DNA of 64,000 nt from Pipra filicauda (lineage: Eukaryota > Chordata > Aves > Passeriformes > Pipridae): assembly GCF_003945595.2 (NCBI RefSeq), contig NW_024104420.1, positions 1,548,201-1,612,200 of the forward strand, written 5' to 3'. A program made the position numbers and the translations under genes. Of the stretch, positions 25,091 through 36,766 are shown in pieces. Numbering within the stretch: the first letter of the stretch is position 1; every line of letters begins with the position of its first letter. Below the pieces are notes generated by a model that saw nothing but the letters and a program-made list of their open reading frames with translations, did not search any database and was not told the origin of the DNA.

Positions 25091-26351
25091 TGTTGTGGTT
25101 TGACCCCCCTGGGGGAAGTGGGGGGTGCTGAAAGTGGTTGGTCCCAGGTGAGTTTCCGACGAGGGGCAATCGGAGATATTTTTTGCCCCTGTGAAATTAG
25201 GATATTACAACAGCCAGAAAGGAAATTGTTGGCAGAGAGAGAGAGGAGAGAATGGAAACCATGAGGTGAGAGGAGAGAGACTGCAGACCCCTTGCGGGGG
25301 GCCAGGTCCTCTTTCTCCCCCCTTGCCGGGCTGTGGGGGAGCCCGGAACAGTATTATAACTGGACCGGGTGCCTATGGCCAAAGGCTAGGGGTTTTTTTC
25401 CCCCCACTGCCCAGGAGAGGTGGTGGTGTGGACTTGAGAGGCCAGCCAGGGGGTTGGAGTTAGCCCCCACCCCAGCAGGCAGGCACAGCATTTGAGCCAA
25501 GCCAGAGACGGGTGGAGGTGTGGCCTGGAGCTGAAGAAGCAGCTGCGATCATGGAGAGCTGGAGAATTCCAAGCAGAGAAGAGAGACTGAAGCAGTCTCG
25601 TTGCCACCTTCCCCCCCCTCAACATGGCGGGGGGAGGAGGTGACCCTGAGCTGAGACTGAAGCAAAAACGGAGACAGATCAGGGGGCTCGGAGGTGCTCT
25701 ATGCGAGGTTTGGGTGAGAGCAGCCAAAAACCGAAGGAAGAATGCGAGGGGGAAGGAATGCATCCCCGTAATACATGGAAACCAAGCTGAAGCTGCAGCT
25801 TAAACAGAGAGAAGCCAAACCAAGCAGGTCTTTTCTGGGTAAGGACTTTTGGTGAAAACTCTTTGGGGTATAAAGACTGAGCAAAACCCAGAAACCCTGC
25901 AACCTGGAGAGAAAGAGTGGACATCTTACTCGCTGGGAGGAACCTGCATGAACCAGGGGGAAAGGACTCAAAAGCTGACTCCCTGTAACTCATGATGAAG
26001 ACCTGGTGCAGCAAGGGTTCCCTTGCAGTCCAGGAGGAGACCTCAGAAGAGGCCAAGGAGCTGGTGGGGGTACAAAAGACCCCTTCCCTGATACCCCAAT
26101 GAGAGAGACTTTAGCTATCACCCTGAAGGTTTTTCTTCTGAACTGATGTGGGAGGGCCCTCAGGGGTGGTAGGAATTATATTAATACTGTGTATTTATTT
26201 GCTTTTTAGTTTCTGTAGTTTTTATTCTGTTAGTAACAAATTTTGATACAGTTCCCCATGCTGAGTTGTGCCTGTCTGCGAACTTCTCTTTCACTTTGAG
26301 GCAAATTGTGGGGGAGATTGGAAATTGGATTTTTGGGGTGAAACCCCCACA
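25091..26351 (+). mobile_element. 1.26-kb LTR inserted in CR1 (5-bp target duplication)
   Basis: Plus-strand termini are TGTTGTGGTTTGACCCCCC and GTGAAACCCCCACA, matching inverted ends. The CR1 flanks show CTCCC (25086-25090) and CTCCT (26352-26356), a 5-bp target duplication with one change; joining the flanks there restores CR1 order. The 3' end shares GGAAATTGGATTTTTGGGG with the LTR at 53391-54692, and both are unusually long with a purine-rich central part, so they are one family. 5-bp duplications fit class III ERVL. Several frames (for example 25386-25763 minus, 25679-26056 minus) are fortuitous. Frame 26181-26513 minus reads from CR1 into the LTR. Confidence 0.85.
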
Positions 26352-26752
26352 CTCCTCAAAAATCATTGAGAGAGGTTCTACAATGACATCAGCCAGCTCT
26401 TTGAAGATTGTGGGATGAATCACATCAGGTCCCATAGATTTGTAGGGGTCCAGCTGGAGCAGAAGATCCCCCACAATTTCAGGGTCGACTACGAGTTGAT
26501 CATTTTCAGTCATCGTCCTCCAGCTCAGGGCACTTGAGACCCCCTTGGTTCCTCATCCATATTGAAGATAGAAGCAAAGAAAGCATTAAACACCTCTTCT
26601 TTGTCCCTGTTTGTGAGGTGACCACCCTCATCCTGTAACGGAATGATGATATTTCTATACTGTCTATTGTCATCGATATATTTGAAAAACCTTTTTTTAT
26701 TGTTCCCCACATTTTTGTCCAGCTTGAACTCCAGTTGAGCTTTACTCAACAT
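26352..26752 (-). mobile_element. CR1 LINE, upstream part of the split element
   Basis: The minus strand continues the CR1 interrupted by the LTR. It encodes AQLEFKLDKNVGNNKKRFFK, RDKEEVFNAFFASIFN and LLLQLDPYKSMGPDVIHPTI, a standard CR1 stretch between endonuclease and reverse-transcriptase fingers. Similarity ends near 26752, so this CR1 was 5' truncated on insertion. Without the LTR it would span about 1.86 kb. Confidence 0.88.
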
Positions 26753-27054
26753 CTACATTCTTCTAGGGCTACTGAATGGCTTATAAATAACCAGCTTGCT
26801 GTTCATTTTATAGATGAGATAGTGGCTTATAAGCAAGCAAGGCTGCAAGTCTATATGTTTTGCAGTTTAGGGTAGAATGCAGTAGTTTGTTGGCTGCCCA
26901 ACTGAAGCTGCTGGGCATGGGCATGTGTTCCCATGTGCCAGTGTAGTTGCTAGAAAGCAACTAACTGGTGAGGAAGGCAGTTGAGGACTAAAACTCCCTA
27001 AACCTATTGTAAAATGAAAAATTATGCCATTTGGTAATCTTAACCTTGTCCTGC
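26753..27054. other. Short unassigned stretch between CR1 and RTE LINE
   Basis: About 300 bases without recognised features. Confidence 0.45.
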
Positions 27055-28336
27055 TGATCAGAGGATTTTAAAGATGCCCATAGAAAAATTATGAAGAGAT
27101 TCAGGACATATGACCTTCGAGTGTGATCCTTCTAGCTCCTAACCAAGGTCTACATGACTAGGGCTGCACAAACCCTATTCACAGTCTTTTTCAGCATGAT
27201 GGTCAAAAGGGCCACAGCAGACCTCGGTGATCAGGACAGTATCTACATCCGATATCGTACTGATGGAAGCCTATTCAGCCTAAGGCAACTGAAGGCCCAC
27301 ACTAAGACCTTAAATCATCTTGTCCAGGAGCTGCTTTATGCTGATGACGACGCACTTGTCGCCCACACAGAAGTGGCTCTGCAGCGTTTAACATCCTGCC
27401 TTGCTGAGGCTGCTGAGCTCTTTGGGCTGGAAGTCAGCTTGAAGAAGACAGAAGTTTTCCATCAACCTGCACCTCAGGAAGTCTTCCATCATCCCCATAT
27501 CACCATTGGCAAATCAGAGCTCAAATCAGTCCACCAGTTTAATTACCTAGGTAGCATCATCTCCTTGGACGGTAAGATTGACGGAGAGATAGACAACAGG
27601 TTAGCAAAGGCATATAGAGCTTTCGGAAAACTTCATAAAAAAGTTTGGTGAAATAAACACCTGAAGAAAAGTACAAAGATCAGTGTTTACAGAGCCATTG
27701 TGCTGTCTACTCTTTTATATGGATCTGAATCATGGGTCATCTACTGCCACCACCTGTGACTCTTAGAATGCTTCCATCAACTCTGCCTCCGTACAATCCT
27801 AAACATCCACTGGTCAGATTATGTGACTAACAGGTCTGTTCTAGAACAAGCAGCAATCACAAGTATTGAGGCCATGTTACTGAGAACACAGCTGCGTTGG
27901 GCAGGGCACATCTCAAGGATGAAGGACCACCGCCTCCCTAAGATCCTGCTCTATGGTGAACTTGCCACCGGCTGCCGCAAGAGAGGAGCCCCGAAGAGAA
28001 GATACAAAGACTCCCTGAAACAACATCTCAGCCTTGGCCATATTGATCAACATAACTGGTCTACTCTGGCCTCCAATCGGGAGGTCTGGAGACACACCAT
28101 CTATAACGCTGCTGATGCCTTTGAGAATGCACGCAGGATCACTCTCAAGGTGAAAAGACAACACAGAAAGAATCATGTCTTGCAGAATATACCACCTAAG
28201 GAGTCTTTCTGCTGTGCCTTTTGCAACCAGACTTGTCTATCTCGTATTGGCCTTTTTAGCCACCAACGCACTTGTAGCAAATGTGGGTAGAGCCTTTCCC
28301 AAATTTTCATTTGCGAAGCCTAGCCATGATGATGAT
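27055..28336 (+). mobile_element. RTE-clade LINE (AviRTE-like), copy 2, 5' truncated
   Basis: This is the better preserved RTE copy. It includes the catalytic YADD (27337-27348), IRYRTDGSLFSLRQL before it, and LFGLEVSLKKTEVFHQPAP after it. The C-terminal region ends with a Cys/His cluster, CAFCNQTC followed by SRIGLFSHQRTCSKCG, and TAG at about 28288-28290. From 27154 to 28290 a single frame is interrupted only by TGA at 27649-27651 and TGA at 27757-27759. Upstream of about 27150 the frame is eroded, and the left edge is uncertain. The 3' end is GCCATGATGATGATATGA, the trinucleotide tail typical of RTE. AviRTE elements are known from a patchy set of birds and from filarial nematodes; assignment here is by motif recognition. 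Confidence 0.85.
27154..28290 (+). pseudogene. RTE LINE ORF2-like remnant, one frame with two stops
   Basis: The frame codes for the end of the palm (YADD), the thumb and the C-terminal Cys/His domain of an RTE-type reverse transcriptase, about 379 codons with two TGA codons. Compared with copy 1, the first TGA replaces the CGT (Arg) codon after KVW and the second replaces CAT (His) in the HHLHLLE stretch. Fingers and endonuclease are absent. It is inactive and of retrotransposon origin. Confidence 0.8.
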
Positions 28337-31300
28337 ATGAAGGTCTACATGCCTTCCTCCTCCAGGTCAATTTATGGCATCTGGGGAGAGAGTACGTGAT
28401 TGGAAACTGTAACTGTAAGTTTATATTACACTGCAATATTAAGCTATTACATTTTGGGATAACAATGATACTTGTTTCAGTATCCTTCTAAACAATGTAT
28501 CTCTGGCATGACCCCACTCTAATATGATTGCAGTTATCATTCTCTTTTGTTATCTCATTCCTGACAAATAATATCCTCAGCATAAAAATGCAACTTTTAT
28601 GGTAAGAAATTTGTATTTTGATAATACAAGTGTGTCAGATACACAGAGACTTGTTGAAGTAATTTAAAATGTTTTTATTTTTGTTTGGATCTGTTCGTTT
28701 CTTCCTGTAATTCTTAATTAATGCTGTTGTTACCTCTTTTGACCTGTATACTCTTAAAACTGCTCTGGAGGCAGGCAGAAAAGTCATGCATCCAAGATGG
28801 CTTGGCAGTTTTATAAACAGGTAATTGGGAATCAATGTGCTTTAAGCTGTGGGCAGAAAGTGTAATAAACAATCTAGTCTAGAGGGCCAAAGGATTATTT
28901 GTTAATAGTATAAAAAGGTCAGTGCTACAGTAATTAAATTAAACCTGTAAGGCATTCCAAGCCATTCTTCCAAATTGTAATGTACCAGAAAGAAATAAGG
29001 TGCTTGACAATTATATTCTATTGAATTTACCATGGATCATGTCCTATATAAATGAACATGTTTAAATAGCTTTCTGTTTTAACATCTCATCTTAAATCTG
29101 CAATATTTGACATTACATTATACAGTGCTGTAAAGGCCCAACAGCTCAGAAGTGAAGAGTGTGCGGCTCTGCACAGAGCCGGTCTCAGGACAGCCCATAT
29201 TTCTCTAGCACACACTGCATGTACCTCATAGATGAAGTCTTGCAGCAACTGCACCTCTGAAGTCTTCCACTAGAAGATCTGAAAAGCAAGTGAGGATCGT
29301 CATTCCTTTGGGTGGAACCAGTGATCATCAGCAGTTATACCTGGTAGATTTTCAGGACTGTTTCTGCTGGAATTAAACTGTGTGTGTTGTGTTGTAAAAA
29401 ACAGTAAATTCAATATGAAATACTGCTTAAGCACTTGAAACTGCTGTGTTCCTTGGATTCTGTGTTAACTGCCAATCTACATATTACCTAATGAGCTGCA
29501 ACATGGATTATTATTGAGTGCACAATTTCCTCTTTCTTTGTGCCTTTAATGTAAAGCTTCAGATTTCTGCAGTTTAGCTGCAGCAGTACTTAAGTTCTTC
29601 TATGAACTCTTCTATGTTCTCTGAATCTTAAACGAACACCTCAGGGAACTGATATAATTAGCCCTACAGTGAGAACTGTGTGAGATTACTAATTTACTTT
29701 TAATTAGTAATATTTTCTTACTTAACTACTTTACTGATGACAACTACTTTATAGTAATGAAGGCTTTAATCAGAAAATAAAATGGGAATGCATTATTTGG
29801 CCAGCCAGCCCTTAAAAAATGGAAGATTACTGAAGCATGTATAAAAATATTTTATGTTACATGTCTCAGATTTTTTTTCCTGATGGTAATAAGAATAGTT
29901 CTTGGCTACCTCATGGCTAGGTATGTTCTCTAGATTACTCCATGTTTCTGAGATTTTGAGAATTTCCCTGCACAATATCTGCAACATATCACAAGTTGGG
30001 GGTTTTTGTAGCACATCTGGATTTCATTAGTAGAGGGCAAGGTTGAGAATAAGCCACATTTAGGCATTGTCAGTTTTCCAAGACTTGATGTTGAGGCGTC
30101 CCCTCAAGTTCCACACTAAAGACCTATCATCTCAGGTGATATGAACAATAAGAGTAAAAATTTTTGTGTCACTTTTTAATAAGGATCAATGGAAAAAGGA
30201 CAGTTGAAGGAAGAAGTGCTACAAAAAAATTAGGTGGTTCAGCTACCAAACCTGAGCTCTAACTTGTTTAATTGCTTTCAATTAAGCAAATGAGATCTCA
30301 ATTGATTGCATATTATCTGTGAATCTTGCAGTATGTTTGTGTACACATTTCAGAAGTTTCCAGCCAGAAACATTTCCAGAAGTTTCCCCAGAAGGGCCTG
30401 GATTTTAAAGGGGAAAGCTAACATCAAAGTGACTGGCCAATACAATGAATAACAAGGTTGGGAGCTTTGGTCTGCTCAGCCTGTAGATGTATGTATCTAG
30501 GCAATAAAGAAATCCTGAGGATGTTGTATATCAGGCATATATGAGCATATGAGCATACCATTCAGGGACAGATTCATAATTGCAGAGTAATCTCTTAGAA
30601 AACAGATAATGGGCTTCAAATTTCTTAAAGCAGATGGTCTTCTGACTGCTGGGTAAGATTTTTTTCCTTTTTTTTTTTTTTCCTTCTCTTTCTCCTACTC
30701 TGTCTATTTGATATGCCTCTTATGATAAAACCTCAATATATTTATCCAATAAAAGACCTGTCTATATTCAAATTCCATGGGCTTCTGAGGGATACGGGTG
30801 AAGTGCAGACAGACTAGTAATTGAAAATACATTAAAATCCTTTCACCTATAAGTTAAGTAGGATTTAAATCCATGAGAACAAAGAGGAATATAAATTCAG
30901 AACATCTTTAAATGTTCCACTTGGAAACTTTTCCTTTTTTCTTTATACACAATAGCACATAAACTTTTAAAAACCAAAGCATCATGTAAATGTTGGAATC
31001 AAGTTAGTTCTATGTTTATTCCAACTCTTGTTAATTTTTCTTTTTATAAGGGTAATGTTTGTGGGTATAGGCTTTCACTGCCCCTTCTGTCAGTCCTTGC
31101 TGGTGAAACACCATGAAAATGTTTTCCATTGTTCATAGTACTGTGTGAAAATAGTCCACACGACATAGATGTATGATATCAGAGTAATGTTGCTGATTCA
31201 GTATATAGCATCATGAAAAACAGCAGAACACCAAAAGAGAATTAAAATAGTGAATCTTACTTTCCAAGCAGTTAGAGCTGGAGAAATTGAGAATACAAAG

Positions 31301-31537
31301 AAATGTGTCCAGTTTAAACTGTTGAGTACCAGCCTATGAATTACAATTAATTAGTTTGACAGAGGTGTGGAAAAGATGTTTCAGAATGATGACATGTTTA
31401 CACTATGTGTTTAAAATGTAGTAAGTAGACTGAAATGGGGGATAGTAACAGCACCACCTGAAAATGTGTGAGCTTAGGTGTGCATTTAAGAGCACATATT
31501 TTTAAATGCATGTGTGGGAACGTGTTGGATATGATTT
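28337..31537. other. 3.2-kb AT-rich non-coding stretch
   Basis: No element or exon recognised. There are T-rich runs at about 29871-29880 and 30660-30682. A patch with higher GC at about 29130-29330 carries no motif I know. Confidence 0.45.
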
Positions 31538-32139
31538 GGCAATGTGCACTTGCAGCTCAGAAATCCAATTCTACTGTGCAAAAACCTGAAATGTGGGCAG
31601 CAAGTTCAGGGAAGTGATTCTCCCCCTCTACTCTGCTTGTGTGGGAACCTACCTGGAGTACTGCATCCAGTTCTGGTGCCTCCAGCACAAGAAAAACAGG
31701 GACCTGTTGAAGCAGGTCTAGAGGAGGGCCATGAAAATAACTAGAGGGATGAAAGCACCTATGAATAAAGGCAAAGAGAGCTGGGGTTGTTCAGCCTGGA
31801 GAAGAGAAAGCTCCAGGGAGACATTATTGCAGCTTTGCATTTTACAAAATGAATTTATAAGAGAGAAATTATTTACCAAACCTGCAGTGACAGACAAGGG
31901 GCAATGAAAGAGGATGCATTTAGATTGGCCATAGGGAACACTTTTTTTACACCAGTTTGGTGAGACACTGTAACAAGTTGCCCATAGAAGTCACAGATGT
32001 CCCTTCGTTGGAAATGGTCGAGGTCAGGTTCGACAGAGCTTTGGTTGACTTGATCCAGGAAAGGATGTCTCTGCCATGGCAGGGGGGTTGGACTAGATTA
32101 TGTTTGAAGGTTCCTTCAATCAAAACCATTCTATGACTA
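31538..32139 (+). mobile_element. CR1 LINE 3' fragment
   Basis: The plus strand shows the CR1 C-terminal region and 3' UTR: CCCCCTCTACTCTGCTTGTG, GGAGTACTGCATCCAG, GACCTGTTGAAGCAGGTCTA, GGGGTTGTTCAGCCTGGAGA, GGCAGGGGGGTTGGACTAGA and the terminal ACCATTCTATGA. It is 5' truncated and internally degraded; frames are broken. It abuts a long AT palindrome on its 3' side. Confidence 0.85.
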
Positions 32140-32141
32140 GG

Positions 32142-32258
32142 ATCCTAATAATTAGGATATTTAAATTTATATTTAAATATAAATTTAAATTTATATAAAT
32201 ATAAATTTATATAAATATAAATTTATATTTAAATATAAATTTAAAAAATATATATACC
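32142..32258. repeat. AT-only palindromic repeat, cruciform-prone
   Basis: 32142-32158 is a 17-base palindrome (ATCCTAAT, A, ATTAGGAT). From 32160 to 32245 the sequence is almost entirely TTTAAAT / ATAAAT / TTATATTT units; its first 28 bases are the exact reverse complement of its last 28, so the whole 86-base block can fold on itself. It follows immediately on a CR1 3' end. Confidence 0.85.
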
Positions 32259-32426
32259 GTTTCCACCAACCTGCAGTGACAGCTCAAGAAGCAAGATAAG
32301 CTATTTTGAGTTGAATTATTGGCAGTTAAATCTAGTGTTTCCATTTCAGGGCTACCCAGCTAAATATCTCTCCAGTACTGAAGGACTTTGACAAAGGCAC
32401 CCTAATGGATAGTGTTTTGAGAAGTG

Positions 32427-32500
32427 TCATAGAATCATAAAATATCTGAAGTTGGAAGGGACACAGAAGTATCATCAAATTGAACTGTTGAGCCTAAAAA
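32427..32500 (-). mobile_element. Short CR1 3'-terminal fragment
   Basis: CATAGAATCATAAAATATCT followed by GAAGTTGGAAGGGACACAGA is the complement of the CR1 3' terminus. Only the last ~70 bases of the element are present, in the orientation opposite to the CR1 at 31538. Confidence 0.75.
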
Positions 32501-35500
32501 TGTCAGGGAAAAAAACACATGTAGGAGGGTGAGAAAATTAACAGTTTTTCTTGACATTCTGTGATTGAGATACAAGCACCAGAATTGTCTTGCTGATACT
32601 AAAGTTCTTGGATTATAATCTGATTCTTGAATGTGAGATACTGTGGAAGAAAAGTTTTTCTCCTGGGCTGTATATTTTTAGAAGGCAGTACCAGTTTAGG
32701 CAACATCCCCCTCCTGCCCTAGGTCCTGTGTGTGTCCATGACATTGTCAAATCTCTACCAAAAAATCTTTCTTCTGTGACTTGAAGGCTCCTTTGTCAAA
32801 CCAAAGTATTATACAGCTGTTTTAATTTCTAGGATGTTTTGTTCTTGCACTTTAAGATGTTGTCACGTTGAAATGGATACAAAGAATGCTGTCACTATAG
32901 TAAACCAGAATGTGGGAATTCAAAAGTCTCAGGATTTTTACAAATCTGGAAAGTAGTCAGCAAAATTACCCAAGTGTTATCTCCAGAGATGAGGATACCA
33001 AGCATACAAAAATATTGATTATTGATTATTTGGAGCATGCTTTGGTTGGGAAATAATGGTAGATACAGGCACTGTGACTGTGGTTAGGAAGACTTGACTG
33101 CTGCATGGCTATGCTGCTTCACTGCTACAACAGTCTCTAACATGTAATCATAGGAAGAAATCAGCAAATTGAACTCATTAGAAATTCATTCTTAACTGGA
33201 ATGTTTTCTTTGATTATTGTACCAGCACGTTGACTATGTGATGCATGTATTTAAACCTAATTATTCACAGTAAAATATCAAAATATTATTGCAGACATTG
33301 CTAGAAATCATTATTATATGAACTATTGAACAAAAATTATTCCCTTCTAGCTTTATCAGATTTTATTTCTATTTTAAATGTCTTACAATATATCAGCTCT
33401 TTACTAGTTAAGAGATACAAGCATCATCTAGAAACATCAGATGTTCTTATATCATAGTTATTTTTACATTTTCTGCAATAAAATACGTCCTAGGGAGCAT
33501 GTCAAGTGAAAATGGTTTTTTAAGCCTTTTTAAGGAAGTTTTTGAAAGCTTTGGTTAATGGTTAGTGACTATTTCTAAAAGGTTTTTCTAGAGAGCAGGA
33601 CCCACATCCTCTCATAGTTCCTCAACAAATAGTATTTTTCTCATGTCTCTGAATGCTTACAGGTATTCTTTCTTTTTTTTTTGGTTTTGTTTCTTTTTTC
33701 TCATCCTACCACAGCTCTATAGAGGTAGATCATGTAATCTGTCATAAACCAGAACCCACGTTGTCTTGTGGGTGTCATGGAGCTGAAAATGTGTATTACA
33801 CAGGGTTAGCCTGACTATTAATCACTTTGTCATGTGGTAACATTACACTGGAAATCACACACACGTACATGCACACTGCTGTTTAGAATTCAAATTTATT
33901 TAACTCAAATATATTCTTAAAAAAATGAAATTCCTCTTATTCCTGAGCTAAAGGAGCAATATGTATCTTATGGTAAATAAAAACCAATATCCTCTCCCTA
34001 TGGAAAGTGAGGAAGAATTTACCATAAATGAGTAGTGCCAATCCTCAAATGTGAAGAGAATGTTGGAGCAAACTCTACCTTTTCTAGTCTGTTTGTTTTC
34101 ATAGAGCTTGATTTACATATTTTGGGTACATTCTTCCAGTGACTGTTACTTGATTATTGAGACTTTTTGCGTCTTTGGGGCTCTTGGTTGGAATTCTTCT
34201 GCTATTACCCCAAATTTCTACTCTGACACCCTACTGCACTAACAGATGCCCCTTGAAATTTCCCAAGCACATTTGTCTTTGTTGACAACACATTACGTAC
34301 TATCTACTGCCCCAGATTTTTGTTCCTGTTTAATGACAATGATAATGATAATGATGACCTGCTCTGGTCATCAACTTGTTCAAAATAAGATTAGGGTTTG
34401 CCATTACAAAATAGCGTTTCTCTCTTTAATAAGAACAGGGTTTTCTAGTATTGCTTCACATGAATGCAACAAGTGTACATCGACTGCCATAGAAGGTTTT
34501 CATGACTGGAGAACCGGTGAAAAGCAGGTGTACACCCTAGGTAATCCTAAACAATAAATATAAGATTATTCATTATTCTCTCGAGACCTGTGGGAAAACA
34601 TCTACGCTCTTGAGTTCTATTTCATGTTTAAATCTCCAGGTGTTGAATACAGTGAAGACCATGAAAATTGCAAACAATGAACTAGAAAAAACTCAATAAA
34701 ACCATAAAGAAACTTCCACTAGATATACTTGTGAGAGTTAAGGTACCATCTGTGGGGAACTGGAAAGATGCCTAGAATAAGGAAACTGTTAACACTTCCA
34801 CTTTTGTTATGAACTTAATTGTAGAGTCTGAAAAATTGAATTCTGTGGAAAACTCAACACTTTTGAGCTCTAATAATATCTGATCTCTGTCTGTTATTGA
34901 CCTGTTACTAATCCTCAACCTACATAACTGTTGTTTTGGAAGGGAGTGAGAATACTGTGGGCCTCCTTAGAGGAATGAATCCAGTCAATGCATGGAAGCG
35001 GAAGTCAGAAGATACTCTGATTTAAGTGTGGGGTTTGTCTATTTAATAGTGAAAATTGCTTAATATTGGAACAAATATCTAAGACAGCCTTGATCAAATC
35101 ATTGAATTTAGTATAAAGCAAAAGAAATTATTTCCATGGTCTTGAAAATCATAGATGAATTAAGGTTGTCTCCTGATTTTTTGAAGCTCCACATTATTTA
35201 GTGATATTATTACTGATACACTGGTATTCTGCTTTTTGTCTTTACAAGATGTTCTCAGAGAAAACAGTATTCAAGGCTGTCTGTAACCATTGGACAAAGA
35301 GATCAGATGAGTGTAGAATATTTCTTTGACCAAGGAGTTAAGCCAAATGCTTATTCAATTTTCTTTGTGGTGTGGCTTCTTGGAAACATATTTGCAGTGA
35401 TGTGCGATGCCAGACTTGTATTTTGTACTACTTCACTGAGTTGAGGTGCTTCCCATCAAAAGTTACAAAATATAGGAGCAAAGCCTCGCCTCAAGAAAAT

Positions 35501-36155
35501 AGGGAATACCCAGCATATTAGACTAGAGAGATGAATTTAGAATACTTATTTGGCTGAAGAGTTGAATCAAACACATGTTCAGGACTCAAAAACAAATGTT
35601 TCTGGAAGTTTTTTGTAGCAGTTCTGTATTTTAAAACATGAGTGAATGAACCTAATAGTCAAATGGCAATCAGCATCTACTTGTAGTAATTTGTCTTTTG
35701 CTTTCTTCTTTCCTCTACTCTTATGGCCCTTCCATGAAAATCCAACAATAAAGACTCTTCCCGTTTCTTCTTTAAGTCTATTTCAGTGATTTCTGTACTA
35801 CACAGTAGTGTAGTGTTGTTACACTTTTCCTAATGAATGTAGCTAGCCTGTCCATAAGCAAAGCAACATAGACTCAGAGATCTCTCTTGCCCTGTGTTCC
35901 ATTAAGTTTTTGACTGAATTTACAGTCCATTACTACTCAGTTCCTCTGTCTAATAGATATCACTAGAGTTTGCTACTCGATAGTGAAAGGCATTTACGAG
36001 ATATGCCATCCTTCATCTCTGTTATTTTTGGATATTGTAAACGAAACAACTAAATGTTGTAGGCGGTAATATAAAGTCAATTTAAATGTTAAAGATATTT
36101 AATATAAAGTGATTTTTCTTTTCCTTTTCTTTTTCAAACTACTGATTCAATTATT
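32501..36155. other. 3.7-kb AT-rich stretch with one diverged repeat
   Basis: No standard element recognised. An (AATGAT)n-like tract is at about 34334-34353. 35370-35510 resembles 37420-37550 (see the repeat entry). A 103-codon frame at 34246-34557 has no certain homology. Confidence 0.4.
35370..35510 (+). repeat. Diverged interspersed repeat, copy 1
   Basis: It shares an ordered series of short matches with 37420-37550: a GGCTTCTT...AAACATATTTG start, a TTGAGTTG-like middle, and CCTCAAGAAAATAGG near the end (GCCTCGCCTCAAGAAAATAG here, GCTTCACCTCAAGAAAATAG there). Same orientation. I do not recognise the family; it may be an old, unlisted repeat or a chance set of matches. Confidence 0.4.
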
Positions 36156-36160
36156 CTCAG

Positions 36161-36766
36161 TGCAGTGGGTTGGCTTTTGGATTTTTTAGGCCTTCCTTAG
36201 CAACGGGGTCAGAAATCTAAGGAAGTATTCCATATCCTTTAGCGTAAAGCAACATATAAATAAGGCGGAGATAACAGACCTCGCTCTCTTCTCTTCCGGT
36301 GAGGTTTGGGAATGGCGAGGTTTGGGAACGGTGGGTCCCTGTCTCGGTCTGGCTTATCTGGAGCTGAGGCCTGCAGTGACTGCTGTGTCTGCCACGCGTG
36401 AGGGGAGAGCGCTGGGCCGTGTCCGGCTGTCCTGCTTTTCTAGAGGGAAGTGGTGAGATTTTGCAGTTCTTTATTTTGCTGGTTACTAGATTTTTCTATT
36501 GAGCATATTTGTTTTGTTTTCTTCTTTTTTGTCCCTTTTTCCCATTTTCCCTTCCCCTCTTCTTCTTGGGAGTTGTACATAATATCCTTACTGTATATAA
36601 CTGTAATATATGTAAAAATACACATATATTTTAGTATAATTTGGTTAGTTTTGATTTTTCTCAATTTCTATAGCTTTTTTTTCCCTCTTTGCCTAAAGGG
36701 GGAGGGAGTGGAAGGGTTTTCACTGAGTTTTGCAGACTTGGCAGGAAGCCAGCTCTAACTTGCTCA
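36161..36766 (+). mobile_element. Solo LTR (ERVL-like), 606 bp
   Basis: It starts TGCAGTGGGTTGGC and ends TAACTTGCTCA, imperfect inverted termini. The flanks CTCAG (36156-36160) and CTCAA (36767-36771) give a 5-bp target duplication with one mismatch. TATATAAATAAGG-like sequence (TATAAATAAGG, about 36254-36264) precedes a GC-rich, CpG-containing stretch, as at an LTR promoter, so orientation is plus. A directly repeated GAGGTTTGGGAA...GGCGAGGTTTGGGAA lies near 36300-36330. There is no adjoining viral gene. Confidence 0.72.

Noticed and set aside
25386..26056. Overlapping 90-125 codon minus frames as genes
   Set aside because: They lie within the 25091-26351 LTR and result from its purine/pyrimidine skew.
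27913..28176. 87-codon minus frame
   Set aside because: Antisense shadow of the RTE LINE; the same shadow occurs over copy 1 at 3504-4052.
32142..32258. CRISPR-like or regulatory repeat array
   Set aside because: No spacers; AT-only palindrome in eukaryotic DNA.
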